Positions 8,414 to 16,319 of a stretch of 20,952 nt of DNA are shown here, in pieces. The notes beneath the pieces are model-generated. The model was not told the origin of the DNA. It saw nothing but the letters and a program-made list of their open reading frames with translations, and ran no database searches. The translations under genes were made by a program, and so were the position numbers. Source of the stretch: Prevotella sp. UBA6387 (GTDB lineage Bacteria; Bacteroidota; Bacteroidia; Bacteroidales; Bacteroidaceae); the NCBI GenBank assembly GCA_002437565.1, contig DJQL01000051.1, positions 212 to 21,163 of the forward strand. The letters are read 5' to 3'. The first letter of the stretch is position 1; each line of letters starts with the position of its first letter.

Positions 8414-10141
8414 TTATACTTCTTCCTCCGTAGGCCGTATGTCCTCTATCTGAAGCTGCACCTGGTTGCGCTTGAACACGTTGGCCTCCAAGGTGTAGGC
8501 TATATCGAAAGACCTCTTCGACTTTATGTACCTTGCCGAGGCACTCTGCCCGAAGGCTATGCCGTTGACCACCGTGCCCGACTTGGAATCGACCAGCTCC
8601 AGCTTTATATGCTCTTGCGAGCGTCCCACGACCTTGCTCGTACCATAGTCGTAGACTCCCTTGGTGCAAAACATTGGCTTCTCGTTGCCTGGCCCAAAAG
8701 GAGAGAAACGTCGCAAATCGTTGAAGAATCGTTTGGTTATGTCCTTGAAGTCGAGCACCTCATCTATGCGCAACAACGCCTCGATTTGTTCCGCATGGAT
8801 ATGCTCGTCGACATAGCTTTGGAAACGGTTTCGGAACTCTGGCACGTCGCACCATTTCAACGTCAACCCAGCTGCATAGGTGTGTCCTCCGAAGTTGAGC
8901 AGCAGGTCACGACAGCTCTTTATCGCTGAGTATATGTCGAAGCCCATTACCGAACGAGCCGAGCCCGTGGCAAGGTCGCCATCGCGCGTAATGACCACCG
9001 TGGGACGGAAATAAAGTTCTGTAAGGCGTGATGCCACGATGCCGATGACGCCTTTTTTCCAATGCTCATCGTATAGCACGATAGAGGAATGGTGTTTCTG
9101 GGCATCGATACGCGACACGATCTGGTTGGCCTCTTCGGTCATCTGCTTGTCTATGTCCTTGCGCTGCTCATTATACTCGTCGATGTGGCGAGCCTCCCTG
9201 ACGGCTGTGCCGAAGTCTTTCTCCACGAGCAAGTCCACGCTCTCCTTGCCATTCTCCATCCTGCCCGAGGCGTTGATGCGTGGGCCTATCTTGAAGATGA
9301 TGTCGCTCATGGACATCTCGCGCCCATTGAGCCCACAAATATCGATGATGGCCTTAAGTCCTATAGAGGGATTCTGGTTTAGCTGCTTCAAGCCATGATA
9401 TGCGAGAATGCGGTTCTCGTCGACCACGGGGACGAGGTCGGCGGCAATGCTCACGGCGCAAAAGTCGAGAAGAGGAATGAGACGGGAGAATGGAATGCCA
9501 TTGTTTTTTGAGAACGCTTGCATGAACTTGAACCCCACCCCACATCCACAAAGGTGCTTGAAAGGATAGGTGTCGTCGGCACGCTTGGGATTGAGGATTG
9601 CCACGGCATCGGGGAGCGACTCGTCTGGCATGTGGTGGTCGCAGATGATGAAGTCTATGCCAAGACTCTTGGCATAGGCTATCATGTCATGGGCCTTGAT
9701 GCCACAATCGAGGATGATGATGAGCTTCACCCCAGTCTGGTAAGCGTAGTCGATGCCTTTCTTGCTCACGCCGTAGCCTTCATCGTAGCGGTCGGGGATG
9801 TAATAGTCTATATTAGAGTAGAACTGTTGCAGAAACTTGTAGACCAACGCCACGGCCGTGCATCCGTCAACATCGTAGTCGCCATAGACGAGCACTCGCT
9901 CCTTGCGTCCCATGGCATCGTTGAGCCTGTCCACCGCTATATCCATATCCTTCATCAAGAACGGATTGATGAGGTCGGAAAGCTGAGGGCGGAAGAACCG
10001 CTTGGCGGCACTCTCCGTGGTAATGCCACGCTTGACGAGCAATCCCGTAAGAGTAGGGCTCATGCTAAGTTTCTCGCTCAACTCAATGGCTTGCCGGGAC
10101 TCCTCAGGTGTTAATGGGTCGTACTTCCATTTGAAATGCAT
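8414..10141 (-). CDS. recJ: Single-stranded-DNA-specific exonuclease RecJ
   Basis: A DHH-family 5'-3' exonuclease for single-stranded DNA, used in RecF-pathway recombination and mismatch and base-excision repair; it needs Mn or Mg. From Met at 10141 it is 575 residues. Metal-binding motifs are in order: DYDVDG (88-93), DCG (145-147) and DHH (168-170). The DHHA1 domain carries GGHTYAAGL (418-425), and an OB-like C-terminal region follows. The frame stays open to an ATG at 10210, but the extra 23 residues are hydrophobic and unlike RecJ, and a promoter motif at 10165-10172 falls inside that extension. MHFKWKYDPL is the expected opening, so I chose 10141. recQ follows after 16 nt. Confidence 0.95.
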   Translation of the reverse strand: MHFKWKYDPLTPEESRQAIELSEKLSMSPTLTGLLVKRGITTESAAKRFFRPQLSDLINPFLMKDMDIAVDRLNDAMGRKERVLVYGDYDVDGCTAVALVYKFLQQFYSNIDYYIPDRYDEGYGVSKKGIDYAYQTGVKLIIILDCGIKAHDMIAYAKSLGIDFIICDHHMPDESLPDAVAILNPKRADDTYPFKHLCGCGVGFKFMQAFSKNNGIPFSRLIPLLDFCAVSIAADLVPVVDENRILAYHGLKQLNQNPSIGLKAIIDICGLNGREMSMSDIIFKIGPRINASGRMENGKESVDLLVEKDFGTAVREARHIDEYNEQRKDIDKQMTEEANQIVSRIDAQKHHSSIVLYDEHWKKGVIGIVASRLTELYFRPTVVITRDGDLATGSARSVMGFDIYSAIKSCRDLLLNFGGHTYAAGLTLKWCDVPEFRNRFQSYVDEHIHAEQIEALLRIDEVLDFKDITKRFFNDLRRFSPFGPGNEKPMFCTKGVYDYGTSKVVGRSQEHIKLELVDSKSGTVVNGIAFGQSASARYIKSKRSFDIAYTLEANVFKRNQVQLQIEDIRPTEEEV

Positions 10142-10164
10142 GTTGTTGATTTTTATTTCTAATG

Positions 10165-10172
10165 CAAAGATA
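10165..10172 (-). promoter_or_regulatory. Candidate recJ-recQ promoter (-7 element)
   Basis: TATCTTTG on the minus strand matches TAnnTTTG and lies 24 nt before the chosen recJ start. The nearest TTTG upstream is only 14 nt away, so the -33 element is poor. Confidence 0.4.
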
Positions 10173-10216
10173 GGCAAAAAAGGAAACAAATGAGAGTATT
10201 GGCATGACAAATGAGC

Positions 10217-10253
10217 AAAAAAAAGAAAAGGCTCGCCTTTTCAGCGAGCCTTT
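10217..10253 (-). terminator. Rho-independent terminator after the C1B peptidase gene
   Basis: A 10-bp perfect stem (arms 10227-10236 and 10244-10253, loop CTTTTCA). On the minus strand it is followed by a U-rich tract from the A-run at 10217-10226. It lies 28 bp past the peptidase stop codon and separates that gene from recJ. Confidence 0.88.
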
Positions 10254-10281
10254 GTTGCATATTGTCGTCTTCAGTGAATCC

Positions 10282-11493
10282 TTAGAAACCACACTTCTTG
10301 CGGATGTCCTTTGGCACGGCGTTCTTGTTTACCATGAAATCCATGGTGTTTGCGACGATGAAGTTCTTGGTCATGTACCAAATGCCCTTATAGTCACCAG
10401 TCGTGCCCCAAGAGTTTTTCACCATGTAGTATTCCTTGCCATTCTGATCCTTTGCGATGCCATAGATAAGCATGCCGTGGTCATCTGTGAGCTCCCAGTT
10501 GTCGAAACGCTCTTGACGCTGTTTCTGAGTAGGCTCTACCTCTGGCACGTTCACGCCGAGAGAGTCGACAAGGTTCTTTTTCTTTGAAGGAGCGAGCTTG
10601 AGCCAGTGAGCCATGTCGGAGCCTTCCATGCTTGCAAGCTTCTTGGTGTCGTACATATAGGCGAGTCCCGTGCGGGTGAAGCCGTCCTCCGAGACATCAC
10701 CACCCCACGCCACGGTGTAGCCGTTCATGATGGCATTGTCGATGATCTTCGCAAGGTCGTTGATTGGGACGTTCCATGACAATGGATTACGCCAGTTGTC
10801 CTGCACCTCAACTGCGAAAGCTGTCCAAAAGGGATGGTGAGTATAACTCGTGAAACTCACGTAGTTGTTGCAAGCCGCGCTGTCAAGGCCCAGGCTTGCG
10901 GCAAAACTCTTCGGAGTGTATGCCTTGCCTTGGTAAGTGAACTTCGCAGGGCACTTGCCCAGATAAGAGTCGAGGATGCCCTGCAAACCGTTCTTCCACG
11001 CTGGAGACAACTTTGAGGAATTGCTCTTGGCAACAGCCTCAACATAAGGACTCATCACTTTGAAAAACTCATTGAAGTTGAGCAGGGAGTCTCCGTAGAG
11101 GCTGCCGGCCTTGGGCATTGCCGTCTCCGGGCAGATGCCATAATGCTGAATCACATAGAGGGGGTCATAGCAGCTGCCGCCTTGGGCAAACTGGCAATCG
11201 CCATGAAGACGAACCACCTGAATGGCACGGTCCATATATGTCTTGTTGGCAACAAACGACTCGCAAAGGTCGTAAGTCTTGCCTGTATTCTTCAGAATCT
11301 CAGCCTCAAAGAAAGCGAGGGTTGAAAAATCCCAACACGTGCCAGAACGGTTCTGGTTCTTGATGCTTGTGATTGGATTCTCCTTGACCACGGTAAAGAC
11401 CGGCTTGTTCGGATTTACACTGTCTTTCTTTTCCGCCGCCCCAGCATTCAGGGAAAGCAAAACGGCCATCACGGCCACAATTGTACTCTTCAT
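10282..11493 (-). CDS. Secreted C1B cysteine peptidase (bleomycin hydrolase / aminopeptidase C family)
   Basis: A papain-fold cysteine aminopeptidase related to PepC and bleomycin hydrolase. The 403-residue protein opens with a clear signal peptide (residues 1-20, MKSTIVAVMAVLLSLNAGAA), so it acts in the periplasm or outside, unlike the cytosolic PepC enzymes. Catalytic residues are all present: oxyanion Gln47 and nucleophile Cys53 in NQNRSGTCWDFST, His339 in DDHGMLIYG and Asn360 in VKNSWG. The C-terminus ends KDIRKKCGF rather than in the long arm that blocks the active site in classical bleomycin hydrolases, so the cleavage mode (amino- or endopeptidase) is uncertain. It is a single-gene unit with a terminator after it and TAnnTTTG motifs before it. 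A role in peptide nutrition is plausible but inferred. Confidence 0.92.
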   Translation of the reverse strand: MKSTIVAVMAVLLSLNAGAAEKKDSVNPNKPVFTVVKENPITSIKNQNRSGTCWDFSTLAFFEAEILKNTGKTYDLCESFVANKTYMDRAIQVVRLHGDCQFAQGGSCYDPLYVIQHYGICPETAMPKAGSLYGDSLLNFNEFFKVMSPYVEAVAKSNSSKLSPAWKNGLQGILDSYLGKCPAKFTYQGKAYTPKSFAASLGLDSAACNNYVSFTSYTHHPFWTAFAVEVQDNWRNPLSWNVPINDLAKIIDNAIMNGYTVAWGGDVSEDGFTRTGLAYMYDTKKLASMEGSDMAHWLKLAPSKKKNLVDSLGVNVPEVEPTQKQRQERFDNWELTDDHGMLIYGIAKDQNGKEYYMVKNSWGTTGDYKGIWYMTKNFIVANTMDFMVNKNAVPKDIRKKCGF

Positions 11494-11523
11494 CTAATTT
11501 GTCTTGGTTTTTAATATTTGTTG

Positions 11524-11541
11524 CAAAATTACGCAAATCTA
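11524..11541 (-). promoter_or_regulatory. Candidate promoter motifs for the C1B peptidase gene
   Basis: Two minus-strand matches to TAnnTTTG lie close together: TAATTTTG (11531-11524) and TAGATTTG (11541-11534), 31 and 41 nt before the ATG. Neither has a perfect TTTG upstream; the first has TTTCG about 19 nt away. Confidence 0.4.
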
Positions 11542-11633
11542 CGCATATAACGAAACTTATTGATACTATTTTTATGCAATATAAAACTTTTTGCGTTTTT
11601 TGCATTCACAAGCAACTATTCGTCACTAAACAT

Positions 11634-11664
11634 TTTGTTATTACGCATAATATTACTACCTTTG
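11634..11664 (+). promoter_or_regulatory. tRNA-Arg promoter (consensus Bacteroidota type)
   Basis: TTTG (11634-11637), exactly 19 nt, then TACCTTTG (11657-11664). This is the best promoter match in the window, and the tRNA begins 19 nt downstream, so the precursor leader would be about a dozen bases. Confidence 0.8.
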
Positions 11665-11682
11665 CAACACATCAATCGCAAT

Positions 11683-11756
11683 GGCCCCGTAGCTCAGTTG
11701 AATAGAGCATCAGATTCCGGTTCTGAGTGTCGCGGGTTTGAGTCCCACCGGGGTCA
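11683..11756 (+). tRNA. tRNA-Arg (anticodon CCG)
   Basis: A 74-nt cloverleaf. The acceptor stem GGCCCCG (11683-11689) pairs with CGGGGTC (11749-11755) with one G-U; discriminator A is at 11756 and CCA is not encoded. The D stem is GCTC/GAGC. The anticodon stem TCAGA/TCTGA holds loop TTCCGGT, giving anticodon CCG, which reads codon CGG. The T arm GCGGG/CCCAC has one C-A mismatch, and its loop reads TTTGAGT rather than the usual TTCRANT, an oddity at position 56. A consensus promoter precedes it and a long palindrome follows it. Confidence 0.93.
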
Positions 11757-11760
11757 CACG

Positions 11761-11798
11761 GCAAAGCCCTGCAAGTCAATTGACTTGCAGGGCTTTGC
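11761..11798 (+). terminator. 38-bp perfect palindrome after tRNA-Arg, likely terminator
   Basis: Two 19-nt arms (11761-11779 and 11780-11798) are exact reverse complements with no spacer. In RNA this makes a long GC-containing hairpin closed by a few central A/U bases, followed by GTTTTATG. The short U-run lies only in the plus direction, so it suits the tRNA transcript better than dnaA, whose 3' end is 83 bp away. Confidence 0.75.
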
Positions 11799-11880
11799 GT
11801 TTTATGGGCAAGACGGCCTTTCCTCACTTGGTTCGTTACAATGCGTATCCAGTTGACAATCAATCTTCGTCAGCCCAATG

Positions 11881-13296
11881 TCACTTCTTCAACTTGAATG
11901 AAGTCTCTATGCTCACGAGCTCAGCAGAGAAAGCCTTGTCTACCTGCATGCGCTTCTCCACCTGTGAACAAGAATGGATGACCGTGGAGTGATCGCGATT
12001 GCCCACGAGCTTTCCTATACGACTTGCCGGCATCTTGGTATATTTCTGCGCGAGATACATCGACACTTGCCGCGCCACCACATAGTCGCGTTTGCGGCTC
12101 TTAGAGTTGATTTGCGTGGTGGTGACATTATAATGTTGACATACTTTCTCAAGGATGTCGTCCACCGTGAGTGGGCGGTCGTCTATCTTCACTGCACGCT
12201 TCACCACTCGCTCTGCAAGGCGCATGTCGATATTGCAATTGTATACGATGGAGTATGCCATCAATGAGTTGATGACACCTTGCAAGTCGCGCACGCTGCC
12301 ACTCGCAGTCTCGGCGATAAGCTCAATGACATCACGCGGTATCTTCAATCCGTCGCGCTTGATTTTGTTTTCCAGTATGTCCACGCAAAGCTTGCGGTTT
12401 GGCTTCTCAAGCTCGGCTATCAGTCCACACGAGAAACGCGTGAGCAAACGGTCGGGCATATCCTTCAGGTCTACCGGAGGACGATCGGAAGCGAGGATTA
12501 TACGCTTGCCATTGCGGAAGAGGTTATTGAATATGTGGAAAAAGGTGTTGAGCGTGCCTGTCTTTCCCATCCATTCCTGTATGTCGTCCACGATGAGCAT
12601 ATCAATGGTCTGGTAGAACGCTATGAAAGAGTTCACGGAGTTTTGCAGCACGGCGTTGCTATACTGCACCTGAAACAACCTCGCCGAGATGTAAAGCACC
12701 CGCTTCTGTGGATAAAGTTCCTTAGAGCGCATGCCAATGGCATTGATGAGGTGCGTCTTTCCGCATCCCGATGGCCCATAGACAAACATTGGGTTGAACT
12801 GCATGGTGCCCGGGTGTTCAGCGATTGACAATCCCACCGAGCGTGACAACTTATTGCTGTCGCCCTCGATATAATTAGAGAACGTGAGGTGTGGGTTCAG
12901 TTGCGGGTCAAGTGCCTGTGGCTGGGCCGCGTCGAGTGGTGTCGGGCTTTGGTTTGCCCTTTGCACAGGCTTGGGCTTCACGGCATTTGCCGGTTCCGAC
13001 CAAACGGTCTCCGTGCCACCCTTGTCCTTGCGCTCTTTATCCACTACTACACGATAGGACAAATGAATCTTTGGACCGAAGCACTCGTAGAGCACCTTGG
13101 TAAGAAGATCCACGAAGTTCTCCTCAAGATATTCGTAGACAAAGGGGCTTGGCACCTGCACAAGTATCATCCTTTGAGCCTCATCGAAGTGCTCAAAGAC
13201 GATTGGCTTGAACCACGTGTCATATATTTGCCCAGTCACATTCTGCCGAATGAGCTTCAATGCATTCTGCCACCGGGAATCATTTTTTGCTGTCAT
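11881..13296 (-). CDS. dnaA: Chromosomal replication initiator protein DnaA
   Basis: An AAA+ ATPase that binds DnaA boxes, melts the origin and loads the helicase. Its 471 residues give domain I at about 1-85 (WQNALKLIRQNVTGQIYDTWFKPI), a Pro/Gln-rich linker at about 100-135, AAA+ domain III with Walker A GPSGCGKT (174-181) and Walker B MLIVDDIQ (233-240), and domain IV with the DNA-binding signature VGNRDHSTVIHS (431-442). Length and order are normal. It stands alone: no dnaN, recF or gyrB is beside it, and its neighbours are a tRNA and an MCE gene. The promoter-like TAGCTTTG lies about 63 nt upstream. A consensus DnaA box sequence occurs inside the gene (12707-12715) where it encodes ordinary residues. 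Confidence 0.97.
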   Translation of the reverse strand: MTAKNDSRWQNALKLIRQNVTGQIYDTWFKPIVFEHFDEAQRMILVQVPSPFVYEYLEENFVDLLTKVLYECFGPKIHLSYRVVVDKERKDKGGTETVWSEPANAVKPKPVQRANQSPTPLDAAQPQALDPQLNPHLTFSNYIEGDSNKLSRSVGLSIAEHPGTMQFNPMFVYGPSGCGKTHLINAIGMRSKELYPQKRVLYISARLFQVQYSNAVLQNSVNSFIAFYQTIDMLIVDDIQEWMGKTGTLNTFFHIFNNLFRNGKRIILASDRPPVDLKDMPDRLLTRFSCGLIAELEKPNRKLCVDILENKIKRDGLKIPRDVIELIAETASGSVRDLQGVINSLMAYSIVYNCNIDMRLAERVVKRAVKIDDRPLTVDDILEKVCQHYNVTTTQINSKSRKRDYVVARQVSMYLAQKYTKMPASRIGKLVGNRDHSTVIHSCSQVEKRMQVDKAFSAELVSIETSFKLKK

Positions 13297-13358
13297 TTTG
13301 CTGTCTCAAAGATGTAGATTGTCTGCCATCAGAACGCCTCATTATCGAAACGCAAATG

Positions 13359-13389
13359 CAAAGCTACACAAAAAAACGATACGTTGCAA
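13359..13389 (-). promoter_or_regulatory. Candidate dnaA promoter
   Basis: On the minus strand TTG (13389-13387), 20 nt, then TAGCTTTG (13366-13359). The predicted leader is about 55 nt. The rest of the 200-bp gap (13297-13496) shows no gene and no clear terminator for the MCE gene that ends at 13497. Confidence 0.5.
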
Positions 13390-13496
13390 CCCCCAATTCC
13401 ACCATTCACTATTGCTGTCAAGTTATAACCTCTTATGAATTATGAAATTAGGGGCAATGAGGCACGCTTGTTAACGTAATATAAATTTCACGTATT

Positions 13497-14420
13497 CTAT
13501 TTGTCTTTCTTTCCGAACAAGGAGAAGTGGACGTAACGTTTTGGGTGTGCCTTGAGGTCGATAAGCAAAGAGTCGGCCGAGCGCATCGTGCCATTGAGGT
13601 TGCGATAAAGCGTCGGGTCGTTCATGAGCAAGCCCAACGTCCCGTTTGGTGAGTTAAGTTGTCTGGTGACGCTTTCCACGTTGTCGAGAGTGCGGTCTAC
13701 CTTCGCCATGGTCTGAGCTATGTCGAGCTGGGCGAGACTCGCGGTGAGCTTGTCGGTATTGTTGAGCGTCGCGCCAGCCTTGTCCATTGCATAGTCGGCC
13801 TTCGCCAGCAGCCCTGGCACCTTGCCGTTTGCCTGTGCCACGAGGCTGTTAAGGCCAGCTGAAGTCACGGCGAGGTTTGCCGACATAGTTTCCATGTTAT
13901 GCAAAGAAGCCTTGATGGCGGGATCGGCAAGCAGCATGTTCACGCTCGCCAAGATGCTGTCCACCTTTGGCAACATGGCTGCTATGGTAGGGACGAGTTG
14001 CTGCACCGAGCCCATAAGCCCGGCATTCATGTTGCCCTGGATGGTGTCGCCTGGCTCCACCCTCTCGCGGGGGTTGTTGGCAAGCAGGATGTTCATCTTG
14101 ATATTGCCCATCATGTCGCTTTCTATCTCAGCCGATGAACCTTTCGGTATTCGCAAGTTGTTGTCCACCTGAAACTCCACAAGCACGTTGCCGCTCTTCT
14201 GGTAGTCGTAGATTATCGACTTTACGGTTCCCACTTGGTATCCATCCGCGTATATAGGGTTTGACGCCGAGAGACCATTGATGTCCTTGAACGTGGCGTA
14301 ATACACGTTGTCCGTAGAGAATACCGGCATGCCCTTAAGGAAATGGAGCCCGAAGAAGAGCACCGCAATGCCCACGATAGCCACTGTGGCAATCTTGACT
14401 TCTTTAGTAAAAAACTTCAT
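13497..14420 (-). CDS. MCE/MlaD-family envelope lipid-transport protein
   Basis: A substrate-binding MCE protein of the kind that forms hexameric rings moving phospholipids across the periplasm. Of 307 residues, 1-9 are cytoplasmic, about 10-28 a single membrane anchor (ATVAIVGIAVLFFGLHFL), and about 38-115 one MCE domain (YYATFKDINGLSASNPIYADGYQVGTV). A helical, Ala/Ser/Leu-rich tail from about 140 to 290 probably forms a coiled tube or contacts other subunits. One MCE domain with a long helical tail matches the MlaD-like layout, but the usual partners (permease MlaE, ATPase MlaF) are not here and must be elsewhere. It follows the amidase gene by 24 nt, so it shares that operon. The gene symbol is left empty because orthology to MlaD itself is uncertain. 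Confidence 0.9.
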   Translation of the reverse strand: MKFFTKEVKIATVAIVGIAVLFFGLHFLKGMPVFSTDNVYYATFKDINGLSASNPIYADGYQVGTVKSIIYDYQKSGNVLVEFQVDNNLRIPKGSSAEIESDMMGNIKMNILLANNPRERVEPGDTIQGNMNAGLMGSVQQLVPTIAAMLPKVDSILASVNMLLADPAIKASLHNMETMSANLAVTSAGLNSLVAQANGKVPGLLAKADYAMDKAGATLNNTDKLTASLAQLDIAQTMAKVDRTLDNVESVTRQLNSPNGTLGLLMNDPTLYRNLNGTMRSADSLLIDLKAHPKRYVHFSLFGKKDK

Positions 14421-14444
14421 GTTTATCGTGTTATGTCGTTGTTT

Positions 14445-15728
14445 TCATTTCTTTCCCTTGTTCCCGATGAACTCTCTTATCGCCTCGTTCACGTCCACCG
14501 CTTTGCCGTTTTTCATGGCAATGATGAAACAATCGGGGAACTTGTCGATGATTGTGCCGCGCAGCCGCTTTATCTCATTGTAGTTTGTCGAAGCCCCATA
14601 GGTATATCTCAACATGGATCCATCCATGAAGCTCTCGCAACCTTTCAAGCCCTTGAATAGCGGACTGCCATCATTGATTTTCTGCTTTCCGGCAAATATC
14701 TGTATCTTAAACGTCGGCGCGTTCTTGTCAGCCTGGCGCGTGCTGCCCGCTTTTTTAGTCTCTTCTTTCGCAGGTTGTTGTTTCTGCGCTTGCGTGTTCT
14801 CACGTCTGCTCTCGACAGTCCTTCTTGCGTTTCTCGTCGACCTGCCTCCATCGTCGCTCGCGGCGATATTGGCAGACATATAAGATGAGGAATCATCGTC
14901 GGCATTGTCATCATACGGAATCTCCGTGCCCATGGAGCCATAGCGTCGCTTGTAAATCCTGAAAGCGCTGACAATGCCCCTCGTGTAAGCGTCAAGGGCA
15001 GAGTCGGTGTTCAAGTAGTTTTCCTCGTCGGGCGTGGTAATGAAGCCGAGCTCCAACAGTACGGCGGGCATGGACGTGAGGCGCAACACGGCGAGATTGT
15101 TTTGGTGCGCGCCGCCATTTACTCTTCCCGTGGCGCGACAGACCTCTGTTTGCAATATGCGCGACAGCTCCACGCTCCTCTCACGATTCTTGTCTGCGAT
15201 AAGCTCAAACATGATGTCGCCCTCGGCTGAGTTTTCCAATCCCTTGTATCGGGTCTTATAGTCTTTCTCCAGGAATATCACCGAGTTTTCCCGCTTGGCC
15301 ACCTCAAGGTTTTCCTGCAGTCCTTTCGAGCCCGTGCGTTCTCCGGTGCCAAGCGTATAGCTTTGAAAACCGTGGCTTATCCTCCCACCCGCAAGGGCAT
15401 TGATGTGTACAGACAAGAATAGGTCAGCCTTGTTACGATTGGCAATGTCGGCACGCTCGTGCAGCGGTATGAAGACATCAGTGCGTCGGGTGTAGACCAC
15501 ACGCACGTCGTCAAAATTCTTTTCTATGGCGCTGCCCAAGGCGAGGGCATAGCGCAGGGTGAGGTTCTTCTCATAAGATATCAAACCCTTGGCACCACAA
15601 TCGTTGCCACCATGACCAGCGTCGATCACCACCGTGAATTGTCGAGACGCGGCGCATAGCGTCAACGAGCAAAGGAGCAAGAAGCCTAACGTGAGAAGTG
15701 ACCTGCGAGACATATCCTTCCCAATCAT
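14445..15728 (-). CDS. N-acetylmuramoyl-L-alanine amidase (Amidase_3)
   Basis: A zinc-dependent periplasmic hydrolase cutting between MurNAc and the stem peptide, used in septum splitting and wall turnover. From the ATG at 15728 it has 427 residues: signal peptide to about residue 27 (LLTLGFLLLCSLTLCAAS), then the Amidase_3 domain to about 260 with zinc ligands His39 (VVIDAGHGG), Glu53 (YEKNLTL) and His108 (SVHINA) and catalytic Glu226 (LLELGFI). A polar Lys/Gln/Glu linker at about 265-335 follows, and a C-terminal region (FKIQIFAGK...) resembles a SPOR peptidoglycan-binding domain. The chosen ATG overlaps the upstream stop as ATGA, so translation is probably coupled. A further Met at 15713 (MSRRSLL) would give an even more typical signal peptide, and an upstream ATG at 15773 is open but adds a non-signal leader. 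Confidence 0.93.
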   Translation of the reverse strand: MIGKDMSRRSLLTLGFLLLCSLTLCAASRQFTVVIDAGHGGNDCGAKGLISYEKNLTLRYALALGSAIEKNFDDVRVVYTRRTDVFIPLHERADIANRNKADLFLSVHINALAGGRISHGFQSYTLGTGERTGSKGLQENLEVAKRENSVIFLEKDYKTRYKGLENSAEGDIMFELIADKNRERSVELSRILQTEVCRATGRVNGGAHQNNLAVLRLTSMPAVLLELGFITTPDEENYLNTDSALDAYTRGIVSAFRIYKRRYGSMGTEIPYDDNADDDSSSYMSANIAASDDGGRSTRNARRTVESRRENTQAQKQQPAKEETKKAGSTRQADKNAPTFKIQIFAGKQKINDGSPLFKGLKGCESFMDGSMLRYTYGASTNYNEIKRLRGTIIDKFPDCFIIAMKNGKAVDVNEAIREFIGNKGKK

Positions 15729-16264
15729 TCCGTCACGTATTTCTTCAGCGCTCTCACCACTCCATTCTTCCACGTGTTGATGTTGTCGTCGTTGAGTGAC
15801 AACGAGCTCACCAGTTTCACCACGTGGTCTATTGGCATACCATAGCGCAGCACTCCGGAAATGAGTTTGGCATAGTTCCAGTACTCCGGGTTGAACTTGT
15901 CCGACAATCCCTCGACGGTAGTCTTATATCCACGGCGGTTCTCAAATTGGAAGTCGTAGCGGTGTGTCCCGTCCGGGTTTGTCTGTCTGATTATTTTTCC
16001 CTTCACCACGGTCTTGGGCAACACTATGCCCTCCTCGTCGTCTTGTAGGCCAGTGAAGATCTCGTAAGGCCGACCATCGAGAAGGCCCACGAACGCCACC
16101 CATTTGTCCTTATTGTTTTGAAAGCGCACGACATCGCAGTCGAGCTCGTCTGGGCGATTCTCTATCACCTGTGGACGCGCATAGTCGCCATTAGCCCAAA
16201 TAGAGCCGTCTGACGAAGCAGCCGACTGGGCCTTGATTTCCTTATCCGATTGTTGTAAATCCAT
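15725..16264 (-). CDS. Free-standing C-terminal domain of B12-dependent ribonucleotide reductase
   Basis: This 179-residue protein resembles only the C-terminal part of class II, adenosylcobalamin-dependent ribonucleoside-diphosphate reductases (NrdJ), from memory of Bacteroidota NrdJ sequences. Matching blocks are DVVRFQNNKDKWVAFVGL, DGRPYEIFTG, RGYKTTVEGLSDKFNPEYWN, AKLISGVLRYGMPIDHVV and INTWKNGVVRALKKYV. None of the catalytic ten-stranded barrel is present, and it stops at KKYVTE, where NrdJ would continue into a Cys-rich zinc ribbon. The upstream side is a divergent promoter region, not the rest of nrdJ. The frame is intact, and its stop overlaps the amidase start, so it looks like a maintained gene rather than debris. 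The open frame reaches an ATG at 16324, but TATTTTTG at 16329-16322 suggests transcription starts inside that stretch, so Met at 16264 (MDLQQSDKEI) is preferred. Function unknown; it might bind a reductase or nucleotide. Confidence 0.75.
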   Translation of the reverse strand: MDLQQSDKEIKAQSAASSDGSIWANGDYARPQVIENRPDELDCDVVRFQNNKDKWVAFVGLLDGRPYEIFTGLQDDEEGIVLPKTVVKGKIIRQTNPDGTHRYDFQFENRRGYKTTVEGLSDKFNPEYWNYAKLISGVLRYGMPIDHVVKLVSSLSLNDDNINTWKNGVVRALKKYVTE

Positions 16265-16319
16265 GAAACTTATGCAAGCTTGTTTTTGTTTTGTTCTCGT
16301 TTCACACGAGTTATCAATG

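Noticed and set aside
12707..12715. Perfect DnaA box (TGTGGATAA) inside dnaA as an origin or autoregulation site
   Set aside because: It is a single copy inside coding sequence where it encodes conserved-looking residues (YPQ). No cluster or DNA-unwinding element accompanies it there.
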